Source of the DNA: an uncultured Collinsella sp.
GTDB taxonomy: Bacteria > Actinomycetota > Coriobacteriia > Coriobacteriales > Coriobacteriaceae
Reading direction: 5' to 3'
Assembly: GCA_902479065.1 (NCBI GenBank)
Contig: CABSNM010000001.1
Location: 148,233 to 212,232, forward strand
DNA length: 64,000 bases
Both the position numbers and the translations under genes were made by a program. Under the pieces are notes generated by a model, which searched no databases, was not told where the DNA came from, and was given only the letters and a program-made list of their open reading frames with translations. Positions 46,442-55,049 of this stretch are shown here, in pieces; positions within the stretch are counted from its first letter, which is position 1; each line of letters begins with the position of its first letter.

Positions 46442-46455
46442 GTGCTACATACCTC

Positions 46456-46824
46456 CTAGAACTCGAGACCGGCGGCACGAGCACCGTCGGCGAGGGCCTT
46501 GACGCGGCCATGGTAGATACGGCCACCGCGATCGAAGGCGACCTTGGTGATGCCGGCCTCGATGGCGCGCTTGCCAACGAGCTGACCGACCTTCTCCGCA
46601 GCCTCCTTGTTCGAGGTGTGGGTGCCCTTGAACTCGGCCTCGAGGGTCGAGGCAGAGACGAGCGTCAGGCTGGAGCCCTTGCTGTCGTCGATGATCTGGG
46701 CATAGATGTTGGCGTTAGTACGGGTCACGCGAAGACGCGGACGCTCGGAAGTACCCGAGACCTTGCCGCGAACACGACGCTGACGACGCTTGAGGCCTTC
46801 CAGCTTCGCCTTATGCTTGTTCAT
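46456..46824 (-). CDS. rplR: Ribosomal protein L18
   Basis: A 122-residue uL18 that binds 5S rRNA: RRQRRVRGKVSGTSERPRL, YAQIIDDSKGSSLTLVSAST, FDRGGRIYHGRVKALADGAR. Normal size and place. Confidence 0.97.
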   Translation of the reverse strand: MNKHKAKLEGLKRRQRRVRGKVSGTSERPRLRVTRTNANIYAQIIDDSKGSSLTLVSASTLEAEFKGTHTSNKEAAEKVGQLVGKRAIEAGITKVAFDRGGRIYHGRVKALADGARAAGLEF

Positions 46825-46899
46825 ACGTAAACTCCTAAAAAGGTTGATCTTGCCAGCACCTGACGGGGTGCTGGTCTTATGCGAGTGAGTCGGTTACGA

Positions 46900-47436
46900 C
46901 TACTTGGCGGCCTTACCCAGCTTGCGGCGGATGTGCTCGCCAACGTAGTGGATACCCTTGCCCTTGTAAGGCTCGGGAGGACGATGGCCGCGGATCTCAG
47001 CGGCGATCTGACCGACCTGCTGCTTGTTGATACCCTTGACGTTCACGTGGGTGTTGTCGGGAACCTCGAAGGTGATGCCCTCGGGAGCCTCGACGATCAC
47101 GGGGTGCGAGAAGCCCAGGGAGAACTCGAGGTTCTTACCCTTCTGCTGCACGCGGTAACCGACGCCGGCGAGCTCGAGCTTCTTCTCGAAGCCCTCGGAA
47201 ACGCCAACAACCATGTTGTGGATGAGGGCGCGGGTGAGGCCGTGGCGGGCACGGGTCTCACGCTCGTCGTCGGGACGGGAAACGGTGAGGACGTTGTCCT
47301 CGACATTGATAGCGAGCTTCTCAAAGACATCGAGCTCGAGCTGGCCCTTGGGGCCCTTGACGACAACGTTGTTGCCGTTGACTGCCACTTCGACTCCGGC
47401 GGGAATCTGGACAGGCTTATTACCGATACGAGACAC
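46900..47436 (-). CDS. rplF: Ribosomal protein L6
   Basis: A 178-residue uL6: MSRIGNKPVQIPAGVEVAVN, VKGPKGQLEL, and the C-terminal RPPEPYKGKGIHYVGE. There is a 75-bp gap to rplR with no gene. Confidence 0.97.
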   Translation of the reverse strand: MSRIGNKPVQIPAGVEVAVNGNNVVVKGPKGQLELDVFEKLAINVEDNVLTVSRPDDERETRARHGLTRALIHNMVVGVSEGFEKKLELAGVGYRVQQKGKNLEFSLGFSHPVIVEAPEGITFEVPDNTHVNVKGINKQQVGQIAAEIRGHRPPEPYKGKGIHYVGEHIRRKLGKAAK

Positions 47437-47469
47437 GGTGATCTCCTTTCCTTCTACCTACCGAGCGAA

Positions 47470-47868
47470 TTACCAGACGTAAGCGATAATCTCGCCGCCG
47501 ACGTTGTGCTTGCGAGCATCGCGGTCGGTCATGACGCCATGGCTGGTGGAAATAATGGCGGTACCAAGGCCACCGCGGACGCGGGGCATGTCGGCAACGC
47601 CGGTGTACTTACGCAGGCCCGGCTTGGAAATGCGGCGGATGCCGTTGATGACCTTAGCCTTCTTGGGACCATACTTAAGCGTGATGTGCAGAGTCTTCTG
47701 GGGAACGGTGTCCTCGACATCGTAGCCCTCGATGTAGCCCTCCTCGTGCAGAACACGAGCGATCTCGACGAGCTTCTTGCTGCTCGGCATGGAGACCGTG
47801 GCCTTGTTCACAGAGTTAGCGTTACGGATGCGCGTAAGCATATCTGCGATCGGGTCTGTAAGGTTCAT
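47470..47868 (-). CDS. rpsH: Ribosomal protein S8
   Basis: A 132-residue uS8: MNLTDPIADMLTRIRNANSV, SKPGLRKYTG, VADMPRVRGGLGTAIISTSH. In E. coli S8 represses the spc operon by binding the rplE start region. Here rplE is the first gene of the run, so the same control is possible. Confidence 0.97.
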   Translation of the reverse strand: MNLTDPIADMLTRIRNANSVNKATVSMPSSKKLVEIARVLHEEGYIEGYDVEDTVPQKTLHITLKYGPKKAKVINGIRRISKPGLRKYTGVADMPRVRGGLGTAIISTSHGVMTDRDARKHNVGGEIIAYVW

Positions 47869-47987
47869 ACAGATTCTCCTTCGTTCTTGATGAACACGTG
47901 CTCTTGGTTCTTCGCCGCCCTTAACGGCAAAGCCTTTTTAGCGCGTTTTCCCTGTTCCAAACTGATGCTTGAAACGCTGGTAGTGAC

Positions 47988-48173
47988 TTACCAGCTGGCC
48001 TTCTTAACGCCGGGAAGCTCGCCCTTGAGTGCAAGCTCGCGGAAGCAGACACGGCACAGGCCGAACTTGCGGTACACAGAGTGCGGACGGCCGCAGCGCT
48101 GGCAGCGCGTGTACTCACGAGTAGAGAACTTCTGCTTGCGATTGCACTTGACGATCATCGATGTCTTAGCCAC
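47988..48173 (-). CDS. rpsN: Ribosomal protein S14, zinc type
   Basis: A 61-residue type Z uS14: MAKTSMIVKCNRKQKF, with CQRCGRPHSV and CRVCFRELA giving the four zinc ligands. The gap of 119 bp to rpsH is unusually long for this operon; it shows only weak hairpins. Confidence 0.96.
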   Translation of the reverse strand: MAKTSMIVKCNRKQKFSTREYTRCQRCGRPHSVYRKFGLCRVCFRELALKGELPGVKKASW

Positions 48174-48252
48174 TTATATCCTCCTCACATAGAGTATTGT
48201 TCGCCCCAAGCGCCGCCCCCTTGTGGGAACGGCGCTTATAGGGCAGGTGAAC

Positions 48253-48810
48253 CTATTTCTTGAACGGGAAACCGAAGGCGTCCAGAAGGGCCTTGGCCTC
48301 CTCATCGGTGTTGGCGGTGGTCACGAAAGTGATGTCCATACCACGCTGGTGATCGACGGAGTCGAAGTCGATCTCGGGGAAGATGAGCTGCTCGGTGACG
48401 CCCATGGAGAAGTTACCACGGCCGTCGAAGCTCTTGGCGGAGATACCGCGGAAGTCGCGGATACGAGGGATCGCGACGGAGGTCAGACGATCGAAGAACT
48501 CCCACATACGGTCGCCACGCAGGGTAACCTTGCAGCCGATCGGCATACCAGCGCGCAGGCGGAAGGTAGCGATGGACTTGCGGGCACGGGTGATCATCGG
48601 CTGCTGGCCGGTGATGGCGCGCAGGTCGCGCACAGCACCGTCGATGGCCTTGGAATCGGTAGCGGCCTCGCCGACACCCATGTTCACGACGATCTTCTCA
48701 AACTTGGGGATCATCATGACGTTCTCGTACTGGAACTTGTCCTGAAGCTGCTGCTTGACCTCGTTGTTGTACTTGGTCTTCAGACGCGGCACATACTTCT
48801 CTTCTGCCAT
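48253..48810 (-). CDS. rplE: Ribosomal protein L5
   Basis: A 185-residue uL5 that binds 5S rRNA: VPRLKTKYNNEVKQQL, IVVNMGVGEAATDSKAIDGA, FRGISAKSFDGRGNFSMGVT. It is the first gene of this ribosomal run. Upstream are a long leader and then genes on an unrelated subject, so rplX, rplN and rpsQ are elsewhere in the genome. AAGGAG lies 6 nt before the ATG. Confidence 0.97.
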   Translation of the reverse strand: MAEEKYVPRLKTKYNNEVKQQLQDKFQYENVMMIPKFEKIVVNMGVGEAATDSKAIDGAVRDLRAITGQQPMITRARKSIATFRLRAGMPIGCKVTLRGDRMWEFFDRLTSVAIPRIRDFRGISAKSFDGRGNFSMGVTEQLIFPEIDFDSVDHQRGMDITFVTTANTDEEAKALLDAFGFPFKK

Positions 48811-49121
48811 TGTTCACTCCTTCTTGGGGTTTTAAGCACGGGGCGTGGCCACGATGGGTTGTCCTCGTGCCTCCTGGCTGCATCCGCGCCGCTCATGGCA
48901 TTTCGCGGTTTGGACTCGACGCAGCAGGAGCCGACAAAACAATCGGTACTATACGCGCATCGGGAGCGTATTTCCAGAAAAACCTCGTCTGCCTGCACAA
49001 CTCCACAACTCCCCCGCACAAATTGATCCCAAAAAGCAGTTGCGGTGAAATAGGGACTGTTTGGCGGCCTAACAGGCTTAAACAGTCCGTATTTCACCGC
49101 AACTTATTGGTGGGGATGCGA
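48811..49121 (-). promoter_or_regulatory. Leader and promoter region of the rplE operon
   Basis: 311 bp without a gene. A TATAGT -10 (48948-48953, minus strand) is followed by an untranslated leader of about 130 nt; the -35 is poor. The distal part holds copy 2 of the TGCGGTGAAATA palindrome next to the xdhC-like stop. Confidence 0.5.
49038..49104. repeat. TGCGGTGAAATA palindrome, copy 2
   Basis: 25-bp arms with one mismatch around a 17-bp spacer, 18 bp past the stop at 49122. See copies at 8588-8654 and 51828-51896. Confidence 0.9.
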
Positions 49122-50165
49122 TTAGCGCTTGCGGGGGACGAGTTTGGTGCGGCGCAGGTGGATCATCTCGGCGGCGATGGAGATGGCGATCTCCTCGGGG
49201 TCCTCGGCCTCGATGGCAACGCCGATCGGAAGGTGCAGCTCGTCGATCTGGTCCTGCGTAAAGCCTTCCTGCTCCAGGCGGGCACGCACAAAGGCCGTCT
49301 TACGGCGCGAACCCAGACAGCCCAGGTAGGCAGGCTTGGCGCGCATGGCCTGAATCACCACGTCGATATCGGACTTGTGACCCGCCGTGGCGACGACCAC
49401 CAAGTCGCGCGGACCGATGGGACACAGCTCGCTCAGGTTCTTGTAATCGACCAGGCGACGATCGTAGACACCGGGCACCCATTCGGGCGTCAACGTGCCG
49501 GGGCGGTTATCGCAGGCCACGACGGCAAAGCCCGCCGCCGTGAGCACGCGCGCCGTCGCGGCGCCTACGTGTCCGCAGCCAAAGATGTAGGTCAGGCCCT
49601 CGGGGCAGAGCGTCTCGATGTGCGCCGCGGGAATCTCAGAGGCAGCGTTGGTGTAGGTGACGTTACTCCCCTCCTCCACCAGTGAAAGCCCGGGGCAGCC
49701 CGCAATGGTATGGCGCGATGCCTCGCCATGGTACTCGGCCACATCGCCCTCGAGCGCGCTCGCGATAAACGGCTCAAAGTCGATGACGAAGTCGCCGATG
49801 CGCCGATAGACCAAGACGTCGGCAATTTCCTGGAACAACGGTGCCTGGGTCGCATCCAGATGCAGATAGCACAGGCAAATGGCTCCGCCGCAGATCATGC
49901 CGGTATCGGAGTTCTCGCCGCCCATGGTGTAGCGGACCAGACGCGACTGTCCCGCGCTCAGGAGTTCGCGCGCCTCATCCAGCGCAAAGAGCTCAATCTT
50001 GCCGCCGCCGATAGTGCCCGCCTGGCTGCCATCGGCAAAGACGGCCATCCATGCGCCCACACCGCGCGGTGACGACCCCGCCGTGCCGGCCACGACCACG
50101 AGCTCGCACGTCTCGCCAGCACGCAGGGCGACAAGCGCCGCATTCACAACATCGAGCTTTTCCAT
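49122..50165 (-). CDS. XdhC/CoxI-family molybdenum hydroxylase maturation protein
   Basis: A 347-residue protein. The N-terminal XdhC_CoxI part (about 10-75) has VVVAGTAGSSPRGVGAWMAV and GTIGGGKIE; the C-terminal Rossmann part (about 190-330) has IFGCGHVGAATARVL and LGCLGSRRKT. XdhC proteins bind the molybdenum cofactor and deliver it, sulfurated, to xanthine-dehydrogenase-type enzymes. It lies 9 bp after the YqeB-like gene, in one operon. The target hydroxylase is not in the window. Confidence 0.88.
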   Translation of the reverse strand: MEKLDVVNAALVALRAGETCELVVVAGTAGSSPRGVGAWMAVFADGSQAGTIGGGKIELFALDEARELLSAGQSRLVRYTMGGENSDTGMICGGAICLCYLHLDATQAPLFQEIADVLVYRRIGDFVIDFEPFIASALEGDVAEYHGEASRHTIAGCPGLSLVEEGSNVTYTNAASEIPAAHIETLCPEGLTYIFGCGHVGAATARVLTAAGFAVVACDNRPGTLTPEWVPGVYDRRLVDYKNLSELCPIGPRDLVVVATAGHKSDIDVVIQAMRAKPAYLGCLGSRRKTAFVRARLEQEGFTQDQIDELHLPIGVAIEAEDPEEIAISIAAEMIHLRRTKLVPRKR

Positions 50166-50174
50166 TGCCGCCTT

Positions 50175-50969
50175 CTATCCTCTAAAGATATCGGTGAGCA
50201 TAGCGAGTGCCTCGAGCACGCCGCCGCCGACCGACGTCGCCTTATCTGAAATGTAGTTGATATAGCTGGCATCGCCGCGCGGATCGACATCGGCGCATTT
50301 AAAGCCCTCGGTCACCTGCACGCCGTTCGCCAAAAGTCCGCGCAGGCAGCCATCGATCTGCGTGCACATGGGCGTATCGCTCGCGTAGCCAATCACGTCT
50401 CCGGCGCTCACGATGTCGCCGATTGCGTGGTCGGACCGAAACACGCCGGCGGCGGGGCTGTGGATAACGCGCTCCCTGCCGTATCCGCCGATCATGCCCG
50501 GCACACCCGTGTTGGGCTGGGGCGAACCTTGGGTAATGACACGGCCCAGGAAATGCCCGCGCATGGTTTCGACCACGGCGTCGCAGTCAACCGGCGCGGT
50601 GAAGCCCGGTCCCACGGCAATAACGGCAGGTGCCATGTCGCGCGTGGTACCCAGGTTGCGCTTGGCCAGAATCGCGTCGACCACAGCCGCGGGTTTAAGC
50701 TCATCGAGCATCTTGGCCTGAGGGTCCACCACCACGGCGACATCCCCCGCTTGGGTAATCTCGAGCGCCTCAGCCGGCGTCTGCGCCAAGCGGGCGCGAA
50801 TGCCCTCGACCTCGACCTCGCCCAAGCGAATGGCCTCGCAAAAACTGATTGTGCGACGGATGCACGTGGGAACCGCGATATCGGCCATGACGACCGACAC
50901 GCCGGTGCGCACCAAACGGGCAGCGACACCCGTGGCGATATCGCCGGCGCCGCGAACATAAACGAGCAT
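50175..50969 (-). CDS. yqeB: YqeB-type selenium-dependent molybdenum hydroxylase accessory protein
   Basis: A 264-residue protein beginning LVYVRGAGDIATGVAARLV, a Rossmann-like start with the pattern of the YqeB/EF2563 family. Further conserved parts are DPQAKMLDELKP, IAVGPGFTAPVDCDAVVET and the GFKCADVDPRGD ending. The family is found only with selenium-dependent molybdenum hydroxylases and is thought to help make the labile selenium cofactor; the reaction is unknown. ATG 50969 has GGGAGGTG 9-10 nt upstream. The frame continues to 51395 without support. Confidence 0.88.
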   Translation of the reverse strand: MLVYVRGAGDIATGVAARLVRTGVSVVMADIAVPTCIRRTISFCEAIRLGEVEVEGIRARLAQTPAEALEITQAGDVAVVVDPQAKMLDELKPAAVVDAILAKRNLGTTRDMAPAVIAVGPGFTAPVDCDAVVETMRGHFLGRVITQGSPQPNTGVPGMIGGYGRERVIHSPAAGVFRSDHAIGDIVSAGDVIGYASDTPMCTQIDGCLRGLLANGVQVTEGFKCADVDPRGDASYINYISDKATSVGGGVLEALAMLTDIFRG

Positions 50970-51072
50970 TCCCGGGGCACCTCCCTGTGCTACGGTTTGA
51001 GCAGAGCAAAAAGCGGTTCGACCGCTACTCTGATGATTATTTATTATCACAGTATTATACGGCGGTGAACAG

Positions 51073-51807
51073 ATGGAAACGACGAGCGGAAACCTTGCCT
51101 CCGCGCTCAAGATCGAGCCGGGCATTACTGCAATTATCGGCAGTGGAGGCAAGTCGACCTTGCTGAAGACGCTCGGCCTTGAGCTTATGCGCGCTGGCGG
51201 CCGCGTGCTCCTCTGCACCACCACGCGCATGTTCCCCGTCGCCGGCGTGCCGTGGGACGGGTCGAGCCGTCGCCTGGACGCCGCGCCCTGGAAGCCAGGT
51301 GCCCCACACGCCCTAGGCTGCACCTGCGAGGCCTGCGCGGGGCTTGTGCGGGGAAGCATCTGCCAGACAGGTGTCTTGGACCCCCAGACAGGCAAGTTCT
51401 CCTCCCCTGCCGAGCCGCTCGACCAGCTGGCGCAGCGCTTTGACTACGTCCTGGCCGAGGCGGACGGCAGCAAGCGGCTCCCGCTCAAGGCGCACGCCGC
51501 CTGGGAGCCGGTGATTCCCTCTGGCACGGCCAACATCGTCTGGATCGTCGGCGCCTCGGGGTTCGGCAAGCCCATCAACGAAGCCGTCCACCGCCCCGAG
51601 CTCTTTTGCGAGCGTTGCGGCTGCGAGCTCACTGACATCGCCACGCCCGAGCGCGTCGCCATGGTGCTCAATGCCGAGATGCAGGCGCTGAAACTCAGCA
51701 CCGCACGCGTCATGCTCAACCAAGCCGACACGCTCAGCGACCCCACGATGGCCGACCGCTTCGAGGCAGCTCTCGACCGCCCCGTCGTCGCCAGCAGCCT
51801 CAAGTAG
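51073..51807 (+). CDS. yqeC: YqeC-type selenium hydroxylase accessory protein
   Basis: A 244-residue protein with a P-loop-like IIGSGGKSTLLKTLGLEL, TTTRMFP and LAEADGSKRLPLKAHA, which mark the YqeC family. Two CxxC pairs lie at CTCEAC and CERCGC. YqeC accompanies selenium-dependent molybdenum hydroxylases; its biochemical role is unsettled. It is transcribed away from yqeB across a 103-bp gap, whereas E. coli keeps the two genes in one direction. It converges on hydA. Confidence 0.85.
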   Translation: METTSGNLASALKIEPGITAIIGSGGKSTLLKTLGLELMRAGGRVLLCTTTRMFPVAGVPWDGSSRRLDAAPWKPGAPHALGCTCEACAGLVRGSICQTGVLDPQTGKFSSPAEPLDQLAQRFDYVLAEADGSKRLPLKAHAAWEPVIPSGTANIVWIVGASGFGKPINEAVHRPELFCERCGCELTDIATPERVAMVLNAEMQALKLSTARVMLNQADTLSDPTMADRFEAALDRPVVASSLK

Positions 51808-51827
51808 CCGGCCCCATCTCCTCAGTT

Positions 51828-51896
51828 GCGGTGAAATACGGACTGTTTGGCCGCCCGACGGCCGCAAACAGTCCGTATTTCACCGCAACTGAGGAG
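51828..51896. repeat. TGCGGTGAAATA palindrome, copy 3
   Basis: The most perfect copy: 25-bp exact arms plus CTCCTC/GAGGAG extensions, 21 bp from the stops of both convergent genes (yqeC and hydA). It is well placed for a bidirectional terminator. Confidence 0.9.
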
Positions 51897-51916
51897 GGGA
51901 CACGGCATCTTTGCTG

Positions 51917-53284
51917 CTAGCGGGGCACGTAGCGACCGGGCTGGGCTCCGGTGGGCTCGCCATCGCGCGCCACCAGCACGCCGTTCACAAACACGGCCTT
52001 GGCGCGGCCATGTGCCTCAAAGCCCTCGAGCGGCGTGTAGTCCACGGCCTGATGCTGCGTCGCGGCGCTGATCGTCCAACGCGCGCAAGGATCCCACACG
52101 CACACATCGGCATCGGCACCCTCGGCAAGACAGCCCTTGCGCGGATACATGCCAAACACGCGCGCCGGGTTCTCGCTCATCAAGCGGCACAGGTCCTCGG
52201 GGCCCAGCTGGCCCTCAAAGCTCGTGGCAATCGCGACGGGGCGATGCTCCACGCCGGGCCCGCCGTTGGGAATCGCGCGGAAGTCGTCGCGCCCGCGGTC
52301 CTTTTGCCCGTGCAGGTTAAAGCTGCAGTGGTCGGTCGCAATCGTATCGATCTCGCCGGCCACAAGCGCCTCGCGCAGCGCGGCACGGTCACCGGCATGG
52401 CGCAGCGGCGGACTCATCACGTACTTGGCGCCCGCAAAGCCGTCCTCGCCCTGCTCCAGATAGCAGGTGTCGTCGAGCATCAGATACTGGGGGCATGTCT
52501 CGACATAGATGTTCTTCTGCCCGCGCGCCTTGGCAGCGCGAATGGCCTCGAGCCCCAGCTTGGTCGAAAGGTGCACCACGTTGACTGGGGCGTCGCCGGC
52601 CAGGTGCGCCAGATACAGCAGGCGGCTCACGGCTTCGGCCTCACACACGTCCGGGCGGCTGAGCGCATGCCCCTCGGGCCCATGAATCCCCTGCTCGTAC
52701 ACGCGCTTCTGCAGCTCATTCACCAGCGTACCGTTCTCGCAATGCACGCACAGTATGCCGCCAATACGCTTGAGCTCCTCGAGCACCTCGAGCGTCTCGG
52801 CATCGTCCAGGCGCAAATGATCGTAGGCAAAGTAGGTCTTAAACGACGATACGCCCGCCTCGCGCATAGCCGAAAGATCGGCGCGGTTGCGTTCATTCCA
52901 CTCGGCGAGTGCCATATGAAAGGCGTAGTTGGCCGTGCAGGTTCCGTCGGAACGACGATGCCACTCGGCCAAGGCATCGGGCATGGTCACGCCGCGATCA
53001 GCCGTCGCGTAGTCCACGATGGTCGTCGTACCGCCGCAGGCAGCCGCACGCGTGCCGGTTTCAAAGCTATCGGCTGTCCAATCCATGCCAGTCCAGCACT
53101 GCATGTGCGTGTGGCCGTCGATAAAGCCGGGAAACACCCAGCAGCCCGCGGCGTCCTCGACGGTATCGCCCTCGGCCGGCTCAATCGCCGCGGCAATCCG
53201 CACAATCTTGTCGCCCTCCATGGCAAGATCGGCGCGGCGAAGCCCCTGTGGCGTCACGAGCGCGCCGTTTTTGATGATGATCAT
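51917..53284 (-). CDS. hydA: Dihydropyrimidinase/hydantoinase-type amidohydrolase
   Basis: A 455-residue cyclic amidohydrolase. Two-metal site: DGHTHMQ, bridging Lys in SSFKTYFAYD, His in LCVHCEN, His in NVVHLS and Asp in IATDHCSF. Dihydropyrimidinases and hydantoinases open cyclic ureides; in the gut urate/diaminopropionate cluster the homologue (HyuA/HydA) is needed for ring opening. The substrate here is inferred from that context. ATG 53284 has AAGGAGC upstream. It follows the mocA-like gene by 8 bp. Confidence 0.9.
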   Translation of the reverse strand: MIIIKNGALVTPQGLRRADLAMEGDKIVRIAAAIEPAEGDTVEDAAGCWVFPGFIDGHTHMQCWTGMDWTADSFETGTRAAACGGTTTIVDYATADRGVTMPDALAEWHRRSDGTCTANYAFHMALAEWNERNRADLSAMREAGVSSFKTYFAYDHLRLDDAETLEVLEELKRIGGILCVHCENGTLVNELQKRVYEQGIHGPEGHALSRPDVCEAEAVSRLLYLAHLAGDAPVNVVHLSTKLGLEAIRAAKARGQKNIYVETCPQYLMLDDTCYLEQGEDGFAGAKYVMSPPLRHAGDRAALREALVAGEIDTIATDHCSFNLHGQKDRGRDDFRAIPNGGPGVEHRPVAIATSFEGQLGPEDLCRLMSENPARVFGMYPRKGCLAEGADADVCVWDPCARWTISAATQHQAVDYTPLEGFEAHGRAKAVFVNGVLVARDGEPTGAQPGRYVPR

Positions 53285-53292
53285 GTTGCTCC

Positions 53293-53907
53293 TTATTGAT
53301 TAATACAGTTGGCCACGCGATCAAAATACGAGCAGGCCGCGATATGCTCCGTTATGCGTCGCTGTCCCTCTGCGGTATCGACATCCCACAGCTCGTAGGC
53401 ACGCGCCTCGACCAGCACCACGTCGGTACGGTCCTTGAGAATCGAGCCCCCGCCGTCCTTGCCCTCAAGACGCATGAGTGCATCGAATAGTTCCGCCGGA
53501 AAGAGCACCGGGCTCGAAGGCTCACCGTTGCACGCCAAGCGCACCGGATGTTTGCGGCCACGCTCGTCAAACGCGCGAACCATGGCCTCAAAAGAGTCCG
53601 TGCTCACAAGCGGCTGGTCGCCCGGCAAAAAGAGGCAACCTTTCCAGTTGCGTTCGACTCCCCACGAAAGGCCCGCACGGACGCTTTCGCTGCGCAGCTC
53701 GCCATCGTGCAGAACGCACGGGCAATGCTTGTCCTCGCAAATCTGAGCGACCTCGGGCCAACGCGTCGAAACCACGACGTCAAAGCCCCGGGGAACCGAA
53801 TCGATGGCCCGGGCAATCAGCGGCTCGCCATAGATATCGGCAAGCATCTTGTTAGAGCCAAACCGCTTGCCCTCGCCCGAAGCCATAATGACGCAACCGA
53901 GTTTCAT
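53293..53907 (-). CDS. mocA: MocA-like molybdenum cofactor nucleotidyltransferase
   Basis: A 204-residue MobA/MocA-type NTP transferase: GCVIMASGEGKRFGSNKML is the nucleotide loop, FLPGDQPLVSTDSF the metal-binding Asp region, and GEPSSPVLFP the substrate loop. In the clusters of selenium hydroxylases the homologue is thought to make the cytosine dinucleotide form of molybdopterin. ATG 53907 has GGGAGG upstream; the frame to 54027 is unsupported. Confidence 0.87.
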   Translation of the reverse strand: MKLGCVIMASGEGKRFGSNKMLADIYGEPLIARAIDSVPRGFDVVVSTRWPEVAQICEDKHCPCVLHDGELRSESVRAGLSWGVERNWKGCLFLPGDQPLVSTDSFEAMVRAFDERGRKHPVRLACNGEPSSPVLFPAELFDALMRLEGKDGGGSILKDRTDVVLVEARAYELWDVDTAEGQRRITEHIAACSYFDRVANCINQ

Positions 53908-54035
53908 CTCCGCAAACCTCCCCTGGCTGCCTTGGACACCATAGCTGCTATACCCACCATACCGAGCTCGCACTCCGTCGGAACAGGCACGCACTCGTTT
54001 TCCAGCGAACGCCCCTTGGCTCCCCATAGCACAAA

Positions 54036-54066
54036 GGAGGGCACCCCGCGACGCAGGGCACCCTCC
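54036..54066 (-). terminator. Terminator-like hairpin after the carbamate kinase gene
   Basis: GGAGGGTGCCCT pairs with GGGGTGCCCTCC (three wobble pairs), then TTTGTG on the minus strand, 18 bp past the arcC stop. Confidence 0.6.
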
Positions 54067-54084
54067 TCAATGGTGCAGATATGC

Positions 54085-55035
54085 CTACTCAGCGTCGCCG
54101 GTAAACGTGGTACCGGTCTTGCCGGCAAGGCCATCGCGCGCCTTCTCGAGCAGCGTGATGAGCGCCGTGCGGCCCGGCTTGCTCTCGGCAAACGTCGAGG
54201 CTGCCTGGACCTTGGGCAGCATGGAGCCGCGACCAAACTCGTTGGCCTCGGACAGACGCTTTACGTCAGCCGCGGTCAGCGTGTCGAGCCACTGCTCGTG
54301 GTCGGTGCCAAAGCCAATGGCAACCTTCTCCACGGCCGTCAGGATAATCAGGGCATCGGCATCGAGCTGCTCGGCGAGCTTCTCGGCCGCAAAGTCCTTA
54401 TCGATGACGGCAGCAGCGCCCTTAAGGTGGTTGCCCTGGGCCTTGGTGACGGGAATACCGCCACCGCCGCAGGAAATCACCACGTGGTTGGACTCGACGA
54501 GCGACTTAATGGTGTCGAGCTCGACGATGTTCACGGGCTTGGGTGAGGCAACCACGCGACGGAAGCCCTGCTTCTCGTCGTGGATGAACTGATAGCCGCG
54601 GTCGGCTTCCAGCTCCTTGGCCTCGGCCTCGCTCATCCACGGACCAATCGGCTTGACCGGGTCGGCAAAGGCCGGATCGTCTGCCGCAACCTCGACCTGG
54701 GTGAGCACGGTGGCGACACCCTTGTCGATATTGCGGTCGAGCATTTCCTCGCGCAGGGCGTTTTGCAGGTCATAGCCAATGTAGCCCTGGCTCATGGCGC
54801 CGCAAACGGACAGCGGGCAGGGAATGTACTTCTGTGGATTAGATCGCGTGAGCTCGGCCATCGCGTTGGCGATCATGCCCACCTGGGGGCCGTTGCCATG
54901 CACGACGACGACCTCGTTGCCTTCCTCGATCAGGTCGACGATGGCCTTAGAAGTCGTCTTGACGGCCTCCATCTGCTCGGGAAGGTTGGCGCCGAGGGCG
55001 TTTCCGCCCAAGGCGACAACAATACGCTTAGCCAT
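54085..55035 (-). CDS. arcC: Carbamate kinase
   Basis: A 316-residue kinase that makes ATP and carbamate from carbamoyl phosphate and ADP. Diagnostic parts: VVALGGNALG, VVVHGNGPQVG, ISCGGGGIPV and the C-terminal GSMLPKVQAA. In this cluster (yqeA in E. coli) it is placed to harvest ATP from carbamoyl phosphate released by the neighbouring carbamoyltransferase. It starts 14 bp after ygeW, so both are in one operon. Confidence 0.94.
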   Translation of the reverse strand: MAKRIVVALGGNALGANLPEQMEAVKTTSKAIVDLIEEGNEVVVVHGNGPQVGMIANAMAELTRSNPQKYIPCPLSVCGAMSQGYIGYDLQNALREEMLDRNIDKGVATVLTQVEVAADDPAFADPVKPIGPWMSEAEAKELEADRGYQFIHDEKQGFRRVVASPKPVNIVELDTIKSLVESNHVVISCGGGGIPVTKAQGNHLKGAAAVIDKDFAAEKLAEQLDADALIILTAVEKVAIGFGTDHEQWLDTLTAADVKRLSEANEFGRGSMLPKVQAASTFAESKPGRTALITLLEKARDGLAGKTGTTFTGDAE

Positions 55036-55049
55036 TTCTCAGCCCAGCT

